Below are positions 21,901-33,283 of a DNA stretch of 64,000 nucleotides, piece by piece. The translations under genes were made by a program, and so were the position numbers. The notes below the pieces were generated by a model. It did no database searches and had not been told where the DNA came from. It worked only from the letters and a program-made list of their open reading frames with translations. Position 1 is the stretch's first letter; every line of letters starts with the position of its first letter. Source of the DNA: Sarcomyxa edulis (lineage: Eukaryota; Basidiomycota; Agaricomycetes; Agaricales; Mycenaceae). The stretch is from contig QUOL01000004.1 in NCBI GenBank assembly GCA_009761415.1, positions 1,736,001-1,800,000 of the forward strand. Reading direction: 5' to 3'.

Positions 21901-22499
21901 CGTCTCTCCTCTGGACCTGGAGCGCTGAGCATTTGGCATGTTTCGTTCTATTGTTTCCCTTGGTCCTGTGTTTTCTCAGTCTCGTGCTCATTGCTCTCCC
22001 TTCCAGCTTATCACGCAGGCGGTGCAGACTAACGTTTTGAATCGAAATGCCTGCCTCTTGCTCATCGCGCCTCCATGTCATTTCATCTATCAGCCGTACC
22101 GGTACGTAATTTCGTGTCATTTTGTTTGTTCCCTCGCTGATCACAGTCAGTTATACAGGCTGTCTGACCTTCGCGGCTCTCTTATTTGGGTATACACCGT
22201 CTCCGCTACGCTGCCTTATATATGAACATCGACACGACGATTTATCATACGACAGTCTTAGAGCTAGGTTATAGGCGACCTATGGATATGAAACCATGAA
22301 TAAATTTCCTACTGCTGATCACGATTGAAGAGTATGATGAGACCGATGTGGAGGTCACAATTTCACAAAAATCTACGGTGATATGAACGTTCATGATACA
22401 GAAACTTTCGAGAATCGCAATGATGTATCCGTGGTCAGTGTTTACAGGTCTAAAGACTTCTCGATACAGTTTATCTTTCCCTCTGCTCTCGCTCTATCG

Positions 22500-23939
22500 T
22501 CAGGTGAGCTTCACGATCTCACTGTCAACAAATTGTTCGACTTTGAAGCCGCCATTCGGTGAAGTCACGACACCTGCTTTCTCCAATACGCTGCAAGCAT
22601 CCAGTCAGAAATAAGGGATTGGAGACGATAGGATGCACTGCGTACCTTATGGTCTCCGCGATGACCTTTCGTGGGATGGATGAGCAGTCCTCGGGGTAAG
22701 ACACGGTCTTCAGCCACGACTACGGTGAGGTTAATCGTCGTTATCTTCCTGATGACAGGGAAGACACCGAAGAACAAGACGAACCTTGATATCTTCCTCA
22801 GGATAACCGAACTTCTCTTTGATAAATTGGAGATTCGCTCCTCCTTCACGTTTCTCCACCGAATCGAAGGCTCGGACATATGTTGTTAGAGTTGTGAGGA
22901 ATGCGCGAAGAGCTGCTGGAGGAGCGCGTTTCGGGGATGGATGAGCCGCGATCAACCACGAGGGCCACGGTGTTGGAACGGAACCAATCTGTGAAGAAAG
23001 ACCTATCTGAGTGTCAATTGTCACAAGGAAAGATAAGGAGATACTCACAAATCGGACTTCCCCAGCATCGGCAAACGGTTTAGTAGTAAACCATTCCCAC
23101 ATGAACGCGCTTGTTGAACCGTCGTTGACAGAATCTATCAAACCGCGTATGTCGTTGTTGACTTGGGTGGGATGTCAAATTGTCAACAAGCGTTGATGTT
23201 ACGGTAAAACATGAAGCTCACTCTGGAATTTCAGATTATCGGTAGGCCATCCTTGCTGGAGCGCCATAACATACGCCATTGTCTGACTTCCACTAGAGAA
23301 GGCAATATGTATGAAGCATGGCCCATATACACGATGCAGTATCTGAAATTTTACCTTCCCTGACGCGAAATTCCGATAGTTGTCCCCTTCAAATCGGAAA
23401 TATTCTGATAAGTAGAGTTTATGCCAGTGGTAACAGCCCTGCAATATATAGAGTCAAATACTAGTCACCGCGGCTTTATGATGAAACACGTCGCACCAGT
23501 TCAATGGCGTAGATACATAACTTCCTACGAGCTTGTAGGCTTCCGATCCCTTTGCGATCCCAGAGATGAGCGGGTCCGTGAGGGCACTGTCACCAGAATA
23601 GTAATTGAGTGTTTCACTCTGTCATTTGTGTTATCTGACGAACTCACATAGCAACATCGATTTCATCGTTTGCAAGCCTTCCGATCAACTGGCCTGTCCC
23701 GCCTTGATGCAAAAGACCCACTCAGAAAGGGACATGATGCACTAACGCGAGACATGATTCATGCACATACTCGGGCATTCGACGAGAGTAAACGTCTTGT
23801 CTGCATCGTCCTGTGCGAACTGGAGGAGGGGTGAACAAAAGTGTTCTCTAACTGTTCAAGATGGGAAAGTAGCTTCATCAGAAACATATCCTGTATATAT
23901 ATTGAGAATCTGCTTGCCATAGCCGATTCTGAGAGACAT
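22500..23939 (-). CDS. ca3427-like protein with periplasmic-binding (type II) fold, SsuA/THI5-like
   Basis: The spliced product starts MSLRIGYVREHFCSPLLQF and continues through VECPSGTGQLIGRLANDEI, LTDPLISGIAKGSEAYKLVG, NISDLKGTTIGISRQGSGS, TMAYVMALQQGWP, VNDGSTSAFMWEWFTTKPF and TPWPSWLIAA. This is the pattern of the fungal Ca3427 family, which shares the fold of bacterial solute-binding proteins (SsuA/TauA, NMT1/THI5). The protein has no signal peptide, so it is probably cytosolic; the ligand is unknown. About six exons are needed. The first intron (23852-23917) appears to be of GC-AG type (TATG|GCAAGC...AACAG), because no GT donor restores the conserved GYVREHF. The stop follows VDSEIVKLT. 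The family assignment is good; a role in thiamine- or sulphonate-like ligand binding is only a guess. Confidence 0.82.
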
Positions 23940-25672
23940 TCAGCCCAATTGTGAAGCCTGTAGATGATGTTGGTAAGCCCACAACTGGGAAAATATGTCA
24001 CGGTAGCTCAAGTGTAGTTCTAAGTATAGCTCGATCGCTCGGAACCATCCGGCCGGTAGTCCTCCTCCTTCTCCTTGTCTTTTGAAGATATTGATCGCTA
24101 TATTTGCGCTACATCTTTTCAGGTCTTGCATGTCTCGGGATCCTTTGTTGTTGCTCTTGTGCCTCCGACTACTTATCGCTCACCCTGACCGAGGAACATA
24201 TGACACCTTTATCCTTTTCTCTTGGTTCCCTCTGAATCCGTCTTGGTGCCGTGTTAGGATTACACGACCTCGGACCCACTCCTACCTCAGCTGGACCGAA
24301 CCTGGAGTGTCCAATATCATGAGAAATTATCGCATGCGCGAAACGTGGTGTTCTGCTCTCTGACGTCGCTGGACAAGCATAACGTGACGGTGATGTTCTT
24401 TCGAACTATCAACTGAATCCGAGTCGACAGACACCGCTATCAAATGACCTTATAACCAATGTATGGTGACCTTATTTACGAGACCCGGTACTTAGGACCC
24501 AGGACGCTGTTTCCCTTGTGTGTACCGTCGATCTGCGTCAAATGACACGCCCCTTCTCTACTCCTCTTTGATCGCACCGGTGTGGCCACATCGACACCAC
24601 GAGGATTCGTACGCGGTTCGATGCTCACGGACTCGGACGAATTACTCGGAATCGTAACTTTACCATTGGGTTTCAACTCCTTTACTCTTGAGCCCGTTGA
24701 CAACGAGCACTTCATCAAAGCTGACGGGAGAAGGTACACGCTGCGCTGGTTGTTTTTTGAAGACCTAGCTAGTCTCCGAGTCCGTATTCGACGTATCAGG
24801 TCATAAGGCCACTGGCTATCGGGACCAAACTACATACGACAAGTTTATTGCATCCAAGAATCATCGGGACCAATGAACAGGCAAGCCGTAAGCGATGTAC
24901 ACCAGGGTTACTGATCTTCAGACTGCAACGACGAAATGAAAGAATGAGTATCATGACGGAACGCGTTCGAATTCGCTCAATAACAGGGACGTGAATTCAT
25001 CCTTAAATATGGCTCAGAAGTCCAAGAAGTTCAAATTTTAGGTCGGAGATGGATATAGAGCTCGATGTAAAATCCAAAGGGAGAAGGAGGGTCTGAGGAG
25101 AGTCTGAGGGGAGTCATCAAACTCATGGATAAATCTGCGCTTAACAGTTGTAAAATACCGTTTCCGTTATATTATACCCTCGGTCCCTTTTGAAGTACTC
25201 TCTCTAGGCTGTCAAGAGTGAAAGGATACTTGCAAGATGACGTCGGAACTCCGTAAGTACCTATGCATTACACGAAACATCAACCCACTCTTCTCGCTGA
25301 CAATTGAGCGTCCGCGTTACGACATCAACGTCGCCACACTGCCGGAGTCAGTCGACGCATAATAATGTAACGCGTCCTACCCATATACCCGGACGACTGC
25401 GCGCCTTAATGAGAGAATCAGAGGTCTGGACTCTAGGATGCCCTTGTATAATTTTCTTGTTGAAATGCATTACAATATTGATGATCGAGAAGATGCCGAC
25501 GCCGTGCATGGCTCAGGCTTGTTGGTTGGTGCCTCGCTGGCAAAGATTCAGGTCCACTCGTAATCATACGCGGTATAATTTGGTATAATTGAATGTTGGA
25601 CGTCGATTTCGAACGATCTGGTCAAGTCTGACAGGAACTGGAACGGGAACGGGGTATAACGTCGAAACAACA
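23940..25672. other. Intergenic region with only weak ORFs
   Basis: Between the ca3427-like gene and the NDUFB8-like gene. A 42-codon plus-strand frame begins at the ATG at about 25236, about 65 bp after an AT-rich TATA-like stretch, but contains a perfect donor (GTAAGTAC) and leads to no convincing exon. Overlapping frames on both strands near 24.5-24.8 kb are short and unrecognised. I do not call a gene here. Confidence 0.4.
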
Positions 25673-26266
25673 TCAGTCCTCTTCCTCTCCCGTTCCTTCT
25701 TCCGGTCGCGCCTACCGAGGACAACCATGAGCAAAACGAATAAGAAACTCACCCACGCTAAATCCAGATCAACAAACGCACCTTATTAACCCCCAACCCA
25801 CCCAACTCTCTAACAAGCCCATCGAACGGATACGTACGATGTACAGTAGGTCTATCTGGGACTGAGATACTGATGATATACCCTGCAGTGATGAACGCGA
25901 GGACGGCGACGCCGAAATGTCTCAGGGCCATTTGAGGTGTTACACCGGGTGGGGGGATGTCAGGACCCCACATCGAGAGGAGTTCGTCGTGTTTGTGTAG
26001 CTAGATATTATTACTAGCAAGTCAGTAAAAGAGAGGTACTTTATTCATGGTGATTCTTTTGGACGTACAGGATCTCCCCAGTTTCGTCTCTGTTGTATAT
26101 CAGTCCAACCCCTGGGAGGAAGGTATTGCCGAGAGATGTAGGGTACATTATCTTCCGGGGTCGAATCGATGGGAGGAGGAGGAGTAGAGTATGATCTGAA
26201 TCCTAAAGGCCTGCGTGCGCCAGCGCCAACGACGCGCCGCAACATACTGGCAGAGATAACGTTCAT
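25673..26266 (-). CDS. Mitochondrial complex I subunit NDUFB8 (ASHI)-like
   Basis: Accessory subunit of NADH:ubiquinone oxidoreductase in the inner mitochondrial membrane. Exons in transcript order: 26266-26069, 26000-25782, 25711-25673; the introns are 68 and 70 nt and all phases fit. The N-terminus MNVISASMLRRVVGAGARR is Arg-rich and non-acidic, as expected of a mitochondrial presequence. The family hallmark is the run around DIQQRRNWGDP followed by HDELLSMWGPDI. A single membrane helix (FGVAVLAFITAGYIISI) comes next, then PDRPTVHRTYPFDGLVREL. The C-terminus is acidic (GTGEEED). About 150 residues, a normal length for fungal homologues. It could also be named after the fungal 20-kDa complex I subunits; family confidence is good. 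Confidence 0.82.
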
Positions 26267-26595
26267 AAATGGTTGAAAGTCTCGGTGGGGGGTGCCAGTA
26301 GTCTAATCCAGTTTCCCCAGGGACCCCAAGCAGTCCTGACAACCATTCAACACGTGGAAACAATTAATCGACAGAACAACGGTCTCTGTTTTAGGCTGTT
26401 CCTCTCATTTCCAGAAAAAAAACCTCCGGCCATCATGGGCGACAGTTGGCGTAATATGTTCTCCTTATGCGAATCTTCAACTTTGGTTCACCGGTACCAT
26501 CAACCTCACCCTCACCTCACTCTCTTTTTTTCTGTCTCGTTTACCCCACACTAATACTTCCACGGCCTTTCCTGTGAGCTTCAGTATACGTATCT
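26267..26595. promoter_or_regulatory. Divergent promoter region, NDUFB8-like / methyltransferase
   Basis: The 329 bp between two divergent start codons must hold both promoters. Pyrimidine-rich blocks and a CACCTCACTCTC-type stretch lie near 26.5 kb. I see no strong TATA box. Confidence 0.4.
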
Positions 26596-28784
26596 ATGGC
26601 TATGGAGAACGGAAGCGGAAGCATATCTATCCAGAGGGACGTTGAGGCGCAGTTACTAAATAAAAGGACATATAGACGAAAACCTGGAGACGTTCCTTAC
26701 CCCCTGGAACACCATGCAGATACGCTCGATTTGTGAGTGGTCCAAACCTATATTGCGTACCTTGAAAGTTTGACCAAGTTTTCGTTCTTCATTGGTTGGT
26801 TGATTGGTTGGTAGTGACATCTGGGACCACATGTTCCTTTCGAACTGCTGCCGCAGTCTGACAATGCACCAATTCGACGCCCCACCAGCCGTCATACTCG
26901 ACTTGGGGTGTGGAAGTGGGTATTGGGCTCTGGAGGCTGCAAAATTGTGGACGGTTCGTGCGTTGCCGAATCTATCATTGAAGGCTGCTCGTTGACTCGT
27001 AGTATTCGAGTCAACAGGATAGTACAGTCATCGGCTTCGACATCCAATCTATACAACCAAGGTTAAACACGTTACCACGAGATGGGTATGGAGATCTTGC
27101 GCGTCGCGTGAGGTGGGTCCAAGGTAACCTGTCTGTATAATCGTGTTACAATTTCTTCGGAAGCTCAAGACTGACTGCAACTATCAGACTAGAAGGTCTC
27201 CCGTTTCCGCCTGATCATTTTGATTTTGTACGTATCGCTGGTATTGGTCTCGGAGTTCCCGAAGACGAGGTGAGTCGCTAACGCATGAGGTTGTTTTCCT
27301 GGACTCACCTCCCCCCCTCTTTTTTCTCAGTGGCAGTTTGTTCTAGAGGTTCGTTCATCCCCGTATTATTCATTCTTCGCTATCCTTGTCTAAAATTATG
27401 TTCTTTGCCTTGCCTTGCCTTTCCAGGAAGTCTCCCGTACAATGAAACCCGGAGCAGTTGTGGAGGTCTGCATTCCATCTCATTCTACATCTTGCATTCT
27501 CATTCCATTCCTCCTGTCTATCTATCTATCTATCTGTCTTCTAACTCGGAACCACAACTCTCAGATTATCGAAGAAGACCTGATTTTCCCATGTCCCCGA
27601 CCGCCTCGGCCTCGCCCCTCACCCATAAACGTGGATATTCCTCACATCGGAGACTTCATGAGCTTACCCTCTTCATCAAAAAGTTCCATGTTATCGGAGC
27701 TTTGGACACCCTCTGACCAGTTGGTCACACCATATTCATCCTCATCCTCATCAATGTCGGGGTCGATGCAAAAAAAGCCTAGTCTCCATACCCTCCAAGA
27801 ATCCCCCGAATCAAGCCCGATCATTCCGAACTCGCCGCTCTATAGCCTACATTCATCTGTCACCACGTCTACCCTCCCCCACATGAACGAGAACGACCAC
27901 GAACACGAACACGAGAGGGACGATATCCCCATGACGGCTTTCGATCCGCAAGACCATACGAGATTACGAACGGCGTGGGAAGCTATGCTTTCTACGCGGT
28001 TCCTCGCGGCTCAACTCACCACCGTCCTTCCGTTCTACATATCTTCTTCGTTTGTTGACGTACAAAGCAGAGCGCCGATGCAGATTCCTCTGCCTCCTAA
28101 TACCCGTGCACAGAGGCTGAAACAGAGACAGAAGAACGCTAGTGTCGGCGCGCGTGGGTCGGACGAATCGGCGGAATTTTTTCAAGAGCGATTCGATGTG
28201 GACATCCTCTTTGACCTGGCTCCGCGTGCGAAGAGGGCACGGTCTGACACCGATGTTTCTTCGTCTCATTCCGGCAAGCACGGTGTCGCTACCTCATCGT
28301 TTACGTATTCGGTACCGGCTTGGGCGACGATGCATCTAGCAAAGACGGTTAAATCGATTACGGGGTGCAAAGAATCGATATGGACGGAATACGAAAAGCT
28401 GTACGGGAACGATCCTTCTGTCCCGAAAGTGACACAGACGAGCCGTCCGAAACAAGCCAAGGAGAAGGCTCATAGAGCCTCGGCGCGCGAAGGATTCGAG
28501 GACGCGTGGTCGAATTGGGAAAAGTATGTTTCCCCACTTTGGTTCAACGTTCTGATACTCAAGGTATTCTTTGTAGTGACATGATGGATCGTATCGCCAT
28601 GCGTGGGTATATTGGGTCTGAATTGTCATGGAATGAACCTCTTGGGGATCTACCAGATTGGAGAGTATGGCGAGCTGCTGCTGAGAAGCGGGCTCCCATA
28701 GTCGAGAAGCCACCCGGTCTTGAGGGACACAATACGGAGTTGTGTAGGTCCATTCGCGGTTTTGTGGGTTGGAAGCAGTCGTAG
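26596..28784 (+). CDS. Class I SAM-dependent methyltransferase, Agaricomycete type
   Basis: Starts MAMENGSGSISIQRDVEAQL. The first intron is 26733-26814 and restores DTLDFDIWDHMF. Motif I is ILDLGCGSGYWALEAAKLW. Later exons carry an acidic second strand (VIGFDIQS), a PFPPDHFDFVRI motif and EVSRTMKPGAVVEIIEEDLI, the post-motif typical of these enzymes. A long Ser/Pro/His-rich insertion (roughly 130 residues, encoded near 27.6-27.9 kb) is followed by a C-terminal domain with WEAMLSTRFLAAQLTTVLP and a final exon ending GFVGWKQS. The substrate is unknown; related mushroom proteins are annotated only as methyltransferase-domain proteins. The insert is low-complexity and probably disordered. The last intron (from 28524) is supported by WSNWEN-DMMDRIAMRGYIG. 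Confidence 0.85.
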
Positions 28785-28958
28785 CATCCATCATTGAAAT
28801 ATATTTATTTACTGACCCACTGTAAATTGCCGTCTTGCCCGACTTGCAATTGAAGTTGCTCCTGTGAATACGCTTACGTAATCTGAACCTTCGGCTTCAG
28901 GTTGTCCTCGATTCGATTCGATTTCACGATCTCAAAAATCTGATCTCTACTCTACGCC

Positions 28959-30798
28959 ATGTCCGACAACGAAAACCAACCAGAAAAGGTGGCTGCACCT
29001 CCGGCTGCCACAGAAAAAAAGGCAGCCAACACCGCCGAGGCTGATCTCACAAAATACAAGGTACCCTATCCCTCATCGAAAATTAAAAAAAGCAAACCTG
29101 AACGAATCACTGCAAATTAGACAGCAGCAGACATCGTCCATCAGGTCATGAAAAAACTCATCGATCTTTCAGTTGAGGGTGCCAAAGTCATCGATCTATG
29201 TATCGAAGGAGACAAGCTCATCGAACAAGGAACTGGAGCTGTGTATAATAAAGTCAAGGGTGTATCCAAAGGTGTGACCGACAGAAAAAAAATGATATAA
29301 TGTTTATACGTTCTGATGCATCTCTGGTTAGGTTTGGCGTTCCCCACTAGCGTATCGGTGAACAACGCAGTCGCACATTTCTCCCCTCTGGCGTACGTGA
29401 TCTCGCGTTTTCCGCGAGTTCTCCCTCGACTCATCTTTTTTCATTCCTTTGTCCCCATCCCCACCCCAACAGCTCCGACCCTCTCTCCTCCCAAGCCCTC
29501 GCCAAGGACGACGTCGTGAAAATCCAGGTAGGAGCCCAGATCGATGGATTCGCAGCCATCAGTGCGGAAACCATTGTCGTCGGTGCAACTCCCGAAAACC
29601 CAGTCACAGGACGTCGAGCAGATGTCCTCAAAGCTGCTTACACTGCTACCGAAGTCGCGATGCGCCTTGTCAAGGTAGGAAACAAGAACTGGACAGTGAC
29701 AGATGCGGTTAACAAAGTAGCCTCTGCCTGGGGCTGCAAACCTGTTGAAGGTATTAAACTCCCAGCTCTACATGTCATTGTTCATTGATTCACCTGCTTC
29801 GATTTCAGGTATGCTTTCGTGCCAACAGTCGCAGAATATCATCGATGGGAAGAAACGAATCATCTTGAACCCAAGCGAGGGACAAAGACGGGACTTTGAG
29901 CCAGCTGTTTTCGCCGAGAATGAGGTTTATGGAATTGACATCTTAGTATCATCGGGAGAGGATGGCAAGGTGCGTACCCCGCAAATCGTTCGTTTACCTC
30001 TCTTCAAGATCAAACCATGTCCCATCTAGTCTCGGTTGGAAGAATCGCGTACGACGATCTACCAACGCGACGCCGCCATCACTTATCAACTCAAAATGAA
30101 AAACTCGCGTGCCGTATTCTCAGAGGTACAGAAGAAGGCGGGCGCATTCCCCTTCAACATCCGGAGTCTCGAGGATGAGAAGCGATCGCGTATGGGTCTG
30201 CAGGAGGCTGTTCAGCATAGTTTGGTCAAGCCTTATGAAGTGACGTGCGTTGATTTTATTATGGATGTGCATTTCCTTTTTTTTCGTTTCGGGAGTTTTG
30301 TGGTTATGGCGCGGTCCCAATGGACGGTGAATGGTCTATTCCATCAATGTTATCGTCTCGTTTCTGTTTTTGCCTTCCAATCCAGTCTGATCTTGTTAAC
30401 CTTCTTTTCTCTCCTTCCCTTGCCCATTGTATCTATGTTTCCGTTTCCGTTTCCGTGGATGTTGTCTTTTCTCATATTCTCAGTCTCATTTCGTCCGTCT
30501 CTGACCCCAATCAAAAACTCACCAACCCCACTCCTTCCCCGCCCACAGATACACACCAGCCAACACATTTGTAGCCGCATTCCACTTCACCATCGCCCTC
30601 CTCCCCGGCGGACCTTCCCTCATCACGCACCCACCCATCTGGTATAAACCCGAACTCGTCAAGACAGATAAGGAATTCGAGGATGAGGAGTTGGCCCCGC
30701 TTTTGACGAAGGGCTTGAGGGAGAGTAAGAAGAGTAAGAAGAAGAATGCGAAGAAGGAGGGTGAGGCGTCTGGGGAGGCTGCGGTGGAAGAGAAGTAA
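28959..30798 (+). CDS. EBP1/PA2G4 (curved DNA-binding protein 42)-like, non-catalytic M24 fold
   Basis: Starts MSDNENQPEKVAAPPAATEK (exon 1 is 28959-29060), 174 bp after the methyltransferase stop and on the same strand. Family landmarks: TAADIVHQVMKKLIDLSVEG, PTSVSVNNAVAHFSPL, DVVKIQVGAQIDGFAA, TGRRADVLKAAYTATEVAMR, GCKPVEGMLSCQQ, IILNPSEGQRRDFE, YGIDILVSSGEDGK and a Lys-rich tail. PA2G4/EBP1 proteins have the methionine-aminopeptidase fold without peptidase activity and bind ribosomes and RNA. The first metal ligand region reads KIQVGAQIDG, where an Asp is replaced by Gln, which fits a dead enzyme. The Lys/Glu-rich C-terminus (KKSKKKNAKKEGE) matches the RNA- and ribosome-binding tail of the family. 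Confidence 0.92.
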
Positions 30799-31095
30799 AG
30801 GAGAATGGAGGAGTGAACCGAGCAAAAGCTGTTTTTTTTCTGTACGCTGTCGCTGTCGATTTTGTCACAAAAAACACAAATACTAGTAGCTGTAGCTGTA
30901 GCTGGATAGGATATCGGTAAGGACATCGATACAACTTGTGTCCTGACACTGATATATCGTACATCTCTTGCCCTTTTTGAGCGTTGTCTCCCGCTTCAAG
31001 TTCTTTGCATATGCATACATATACACGTACATTTCCTACCACATTATCATGATATATATGTACAAAAGAAAAAACCATGTCGATCAGCTCTCCGT

Positions 31096-31581
31096 TCACT
31101 GCCTACTGGCAGCATCCTCCCCGAATTCCCCCAAAGTCCGTACCACCAAATCCACATTCTCCAAGAACGAGTTGACCGATAATCGTGCTAACCGGATAGT
31201 CGATGTCTTGAACGTCCTACTCTCCGTCCCATACTAAAGTTAGCTGTAACCTACTGAAAGTTGAAAGGTAATACACACGCAACCAACACATCCCCTCCAT
31301 CTTCCACACTCAAAATACGCCTCACGGCCTGTGGTTGCAGCTCTGCGTCTACTTCGATGGTTTGCTTTGCGATTGTGGCGTGTTTATGTGATCTGAAGGG
31401 GATTTGGACGGTGCTTTGCCAGGGAGCGTTAGTTGAAGGATGCAGATAGAATGAAAAATATGGAGATGGAGATGGGGATGGGGATGGGAATGGGAATGAA
31501 GATGGAGATGGAGATGGAGATGGATGGATGGATGGCTTACACGGTGTGCCATGTATCGGTATCGGTGATGGACTCGGACAT
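31096..31581 (-). CDS. PCC1: KEOPS/EKC complex subunit PCC1
   Basis: Small subunit of the KEOPS complex, which makes t6A37 on ANN-decoding tRNAs. Exon 1 (31581-31541) encodes MSESITDTDTWHTV. After an intron that contains a GGAGAT minisatellite, exon 2 reads TVQIPFRSHKHATIAKQTIE then DAELQPQAVRRILSVEDG. A second intron leads to ATFKTSTIRLARLSVNSFL and NVDLVVRTLGEFGED. This is the full family pattern (dimerising helix with R-L-x-R-L-S-V-N-S-F). The product is about 100 residues, the usual length. Other acceptors for the last intron would insert several residues; the chosen one (GAGAGTAG) gives the best family match. Confidence 0.85.
31444..31540 (-). repeat. GGAGAT-type minisatellite in PCC1 intron 1
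   Basis: On the plus strand, repeated units of the form GGAGAT, GGGGAT and GGAAT alternate over about 85 bp, ending with three copies of GGAT. They lie almost entirely within the first intron of PCC1. Slippage here could alter intron length without changing the protein. Confidence 0.8.
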
Positions 31582-32141
31582 GGTCAAGAGTGATCAAGTC
31601 GATGAGGAACCCTTCGCCAACAGAGTTCAGTTGCGAATTCAAAGTCTGTGAGGATTCCGATGAAAGTAGTCAACGCATGACAAGCTTCAGCACTTCATGA
31701 TCAGCCACTCCAGGCTGGCAAATAAGTATAGAAATAATAAAAATTGGGCAAGAGTCATGTAAATAAGCACAGTGATTACAACGGACAGTAAATGAAATCA
31801 ATCTAAGGGCTGCTAGGAAATGAACACCAGCTCGAAGAGGAGATCACCAGATCGAGGAAATCCAATAGCAAATAGATATCTCCAATTACCCATCTATTCT
31901 GTAACGCCCCACCCTGAGGTTTCCTGAACTAAACCCGACCAAGAAAAAAGAAAAGCCAACTGGCGGCCAGATGGAACTCCATACACCTGTATGAAGAGAT
32001 AGAGAAACGAGACAAGATATAGAAGAAAAAGAAAAAAAGAAGGCACGTAGTGGAATAAGCACATTTTCTGGGTATTTAAATCAGTTGTGTACCCAGATTC
32101 GCATGACGGTTTGTGTAGGGGAGGGAGGGGTATATTGATCA
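31582..32141. other. Intergenic region, nothing supported
   Basis: Between the PCC1 start and the stop of the GPI-anchored protein gene, both on the minus strand. AT-rich, with no convincing ORF or repeat. It should hold the PCC1 promoter and the neighbour's 3' UTR. Confidence 0.4.
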
Positions 32142-33022
32142 TCAGAGGGAAAGAGCGACAACAGCGATGAGCGCGCTGATGGCCATGACGGGGGTACTGA
32201 TTTGACGTGCTGGGGACGAGCCGGATGATAGAGGGTTGGTACCTGCGTTGGCTGCACCGACGGCGACGGCTGAGGCGGTGGATGATGCGGCAGCGTGGCT
32301 AGAGGATTTGGCGGTGGTAGCTGCAACACCGGCAACGGATAGGCTGGGGCAAAGATAGAGGTCAGATGTAGGTGTTGTTAGGAAGAGATGGCGACTTACG
32401 TCGTTCCGGAGCTGATAATGGAGGATGCGGAGGCTTCGACGGCTGATGAAGATACAGCAGCGGAAGCAGCTGCAGAGCTCGAGGCGGCGGCGGATGCGCT
32501 CAAGGACGCAATGAGGGAAGCAGGCAGGCAAGACGTGTTGCTGCTTGCTCCGACGGTGACCTAGAATCATATTGTATTAGTTTCGTAATAGGCGATAAAA
32601 GCGCCACGACTTACCTCTCCACTCCAAGCTTCCTCGCCATCAGCGTCTTCCAACGACAACATAACAGTTGTACCAGCAAGAAGAGCGGGGGTCCAGGTAA
32701 TCGACTGGCCAGAGTGGTCTCCAAGGTCGACACTGGGTTGATGTCAGTAACCATGGTCCACGTGCAGAAGTGGAGAGTCCTCACAGAGCATCAGCGCATG
32801 GATCGGAAGCGGGCACGACGATGAGGTTGAAAGGTGCAGTGCCTTCAGTCCAGGTAACATGCGAAGCTCCACACTAGTCATCAAAGTGAGACCCTTCTCT
32901 TTTCGAACAAAGCGCATTGAATTCACCTGTGTAAGAGTGGGAGTTGCGATGGCGAATTCTGCAAGAGCGCCCTGGATGGCGGGTGCAACAAAGAGAGCGA
33001 CGGTAAGGAATGTAGCGAACAT
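32142..33022 (-). CDS. Secreted Ser/Ala-rich GPI-anchored protein (KRE9/KNH-like N-terminal module)
   Basis: A signal peptide (MFATFLTVALFVAPAIQGAL) is followed by a short beta-rich module: TPTLTQ, CGASHVTWTEGTAPFNLIV, SDPCADALVVDLGDHSGQS, ITWTPALLAGTTVMLSL. Then comes a long Ser/Ala/Thr-rich stalk. The C-terminus has a small-residue stretch (SSGSSPAR) and a final hydrophobic helix (PVMAISALIAVVALSL), the classic GPI-attachment signal. Such proteins are abundant in mushroom genomes and probably sit at the plasma membrane or cell wall. The function is unknown. Four exons, with introns near 32.35-32.4, 32.56-32.62, 32.73-32.79 and 32.87-32.93 kb. Confidence 0.85.
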
Positions 33023-33283
33023 GTTATCGCGAATAGTGGGTTGGAGAGGACGGAGGGTAGGGATGTCGAGGAAAGAGGGAAAGGACAATGGATGGAAGAT
33101 GTAGGAAAAAGAAAATTACAATCGCGCGGAAACTGCAAGGTTAACAGCACCCTCGAAAAACAACCTTCAACAATATTTATATTCCATCAAAAATCATTAG
33201 CCGGGACTTGACAACCCCATTTTTCGAGGTAATCGCATGTCTTGGTACGTATGGTCTAAGTATCCTACAGGTCTCCAGCTAGC

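Larger units (their letters stand above)
17921..22499. other. Gene-poor 4.6-kb interval with short repeats
   Basis: No ORF here shows a recognisable family or a convincing splice model. The longest open frames (about 170 codons near 20.2-20.7 and 21.6-22.1 kb, minus strand) look like chance frames. The minus-strand frame at 20.3-20.7 kb has hydrophobic stretches and could be a remnant of a membrane-protein gene, but I cannot support it. The interval holds a 9-bp inverted repeat, a 15-bp inverted repeat and a 30-bp imperfect direct repeat, listed separately. Confidence 0.45.

Noticed and set aside
21635..22144. 169-codon minus-strand ORF
   Set aside because: Residue composition looks random (many Arg, Cys, His, Met), with no motif, and it lies in a gene-poor interval.
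24476..24806. Overlapping open frames on both strands near 24.6 kb
   Set aside because: Both are under 90 codons and neither shows a family motif or splice context.
25236..25588. Possible small plus-strand gene beginning MTSELRKYL
   Set aside because: The first exon has a good donor but none of the acceptors leads to a coherent exon. The unspliced frame is only 42 codons.
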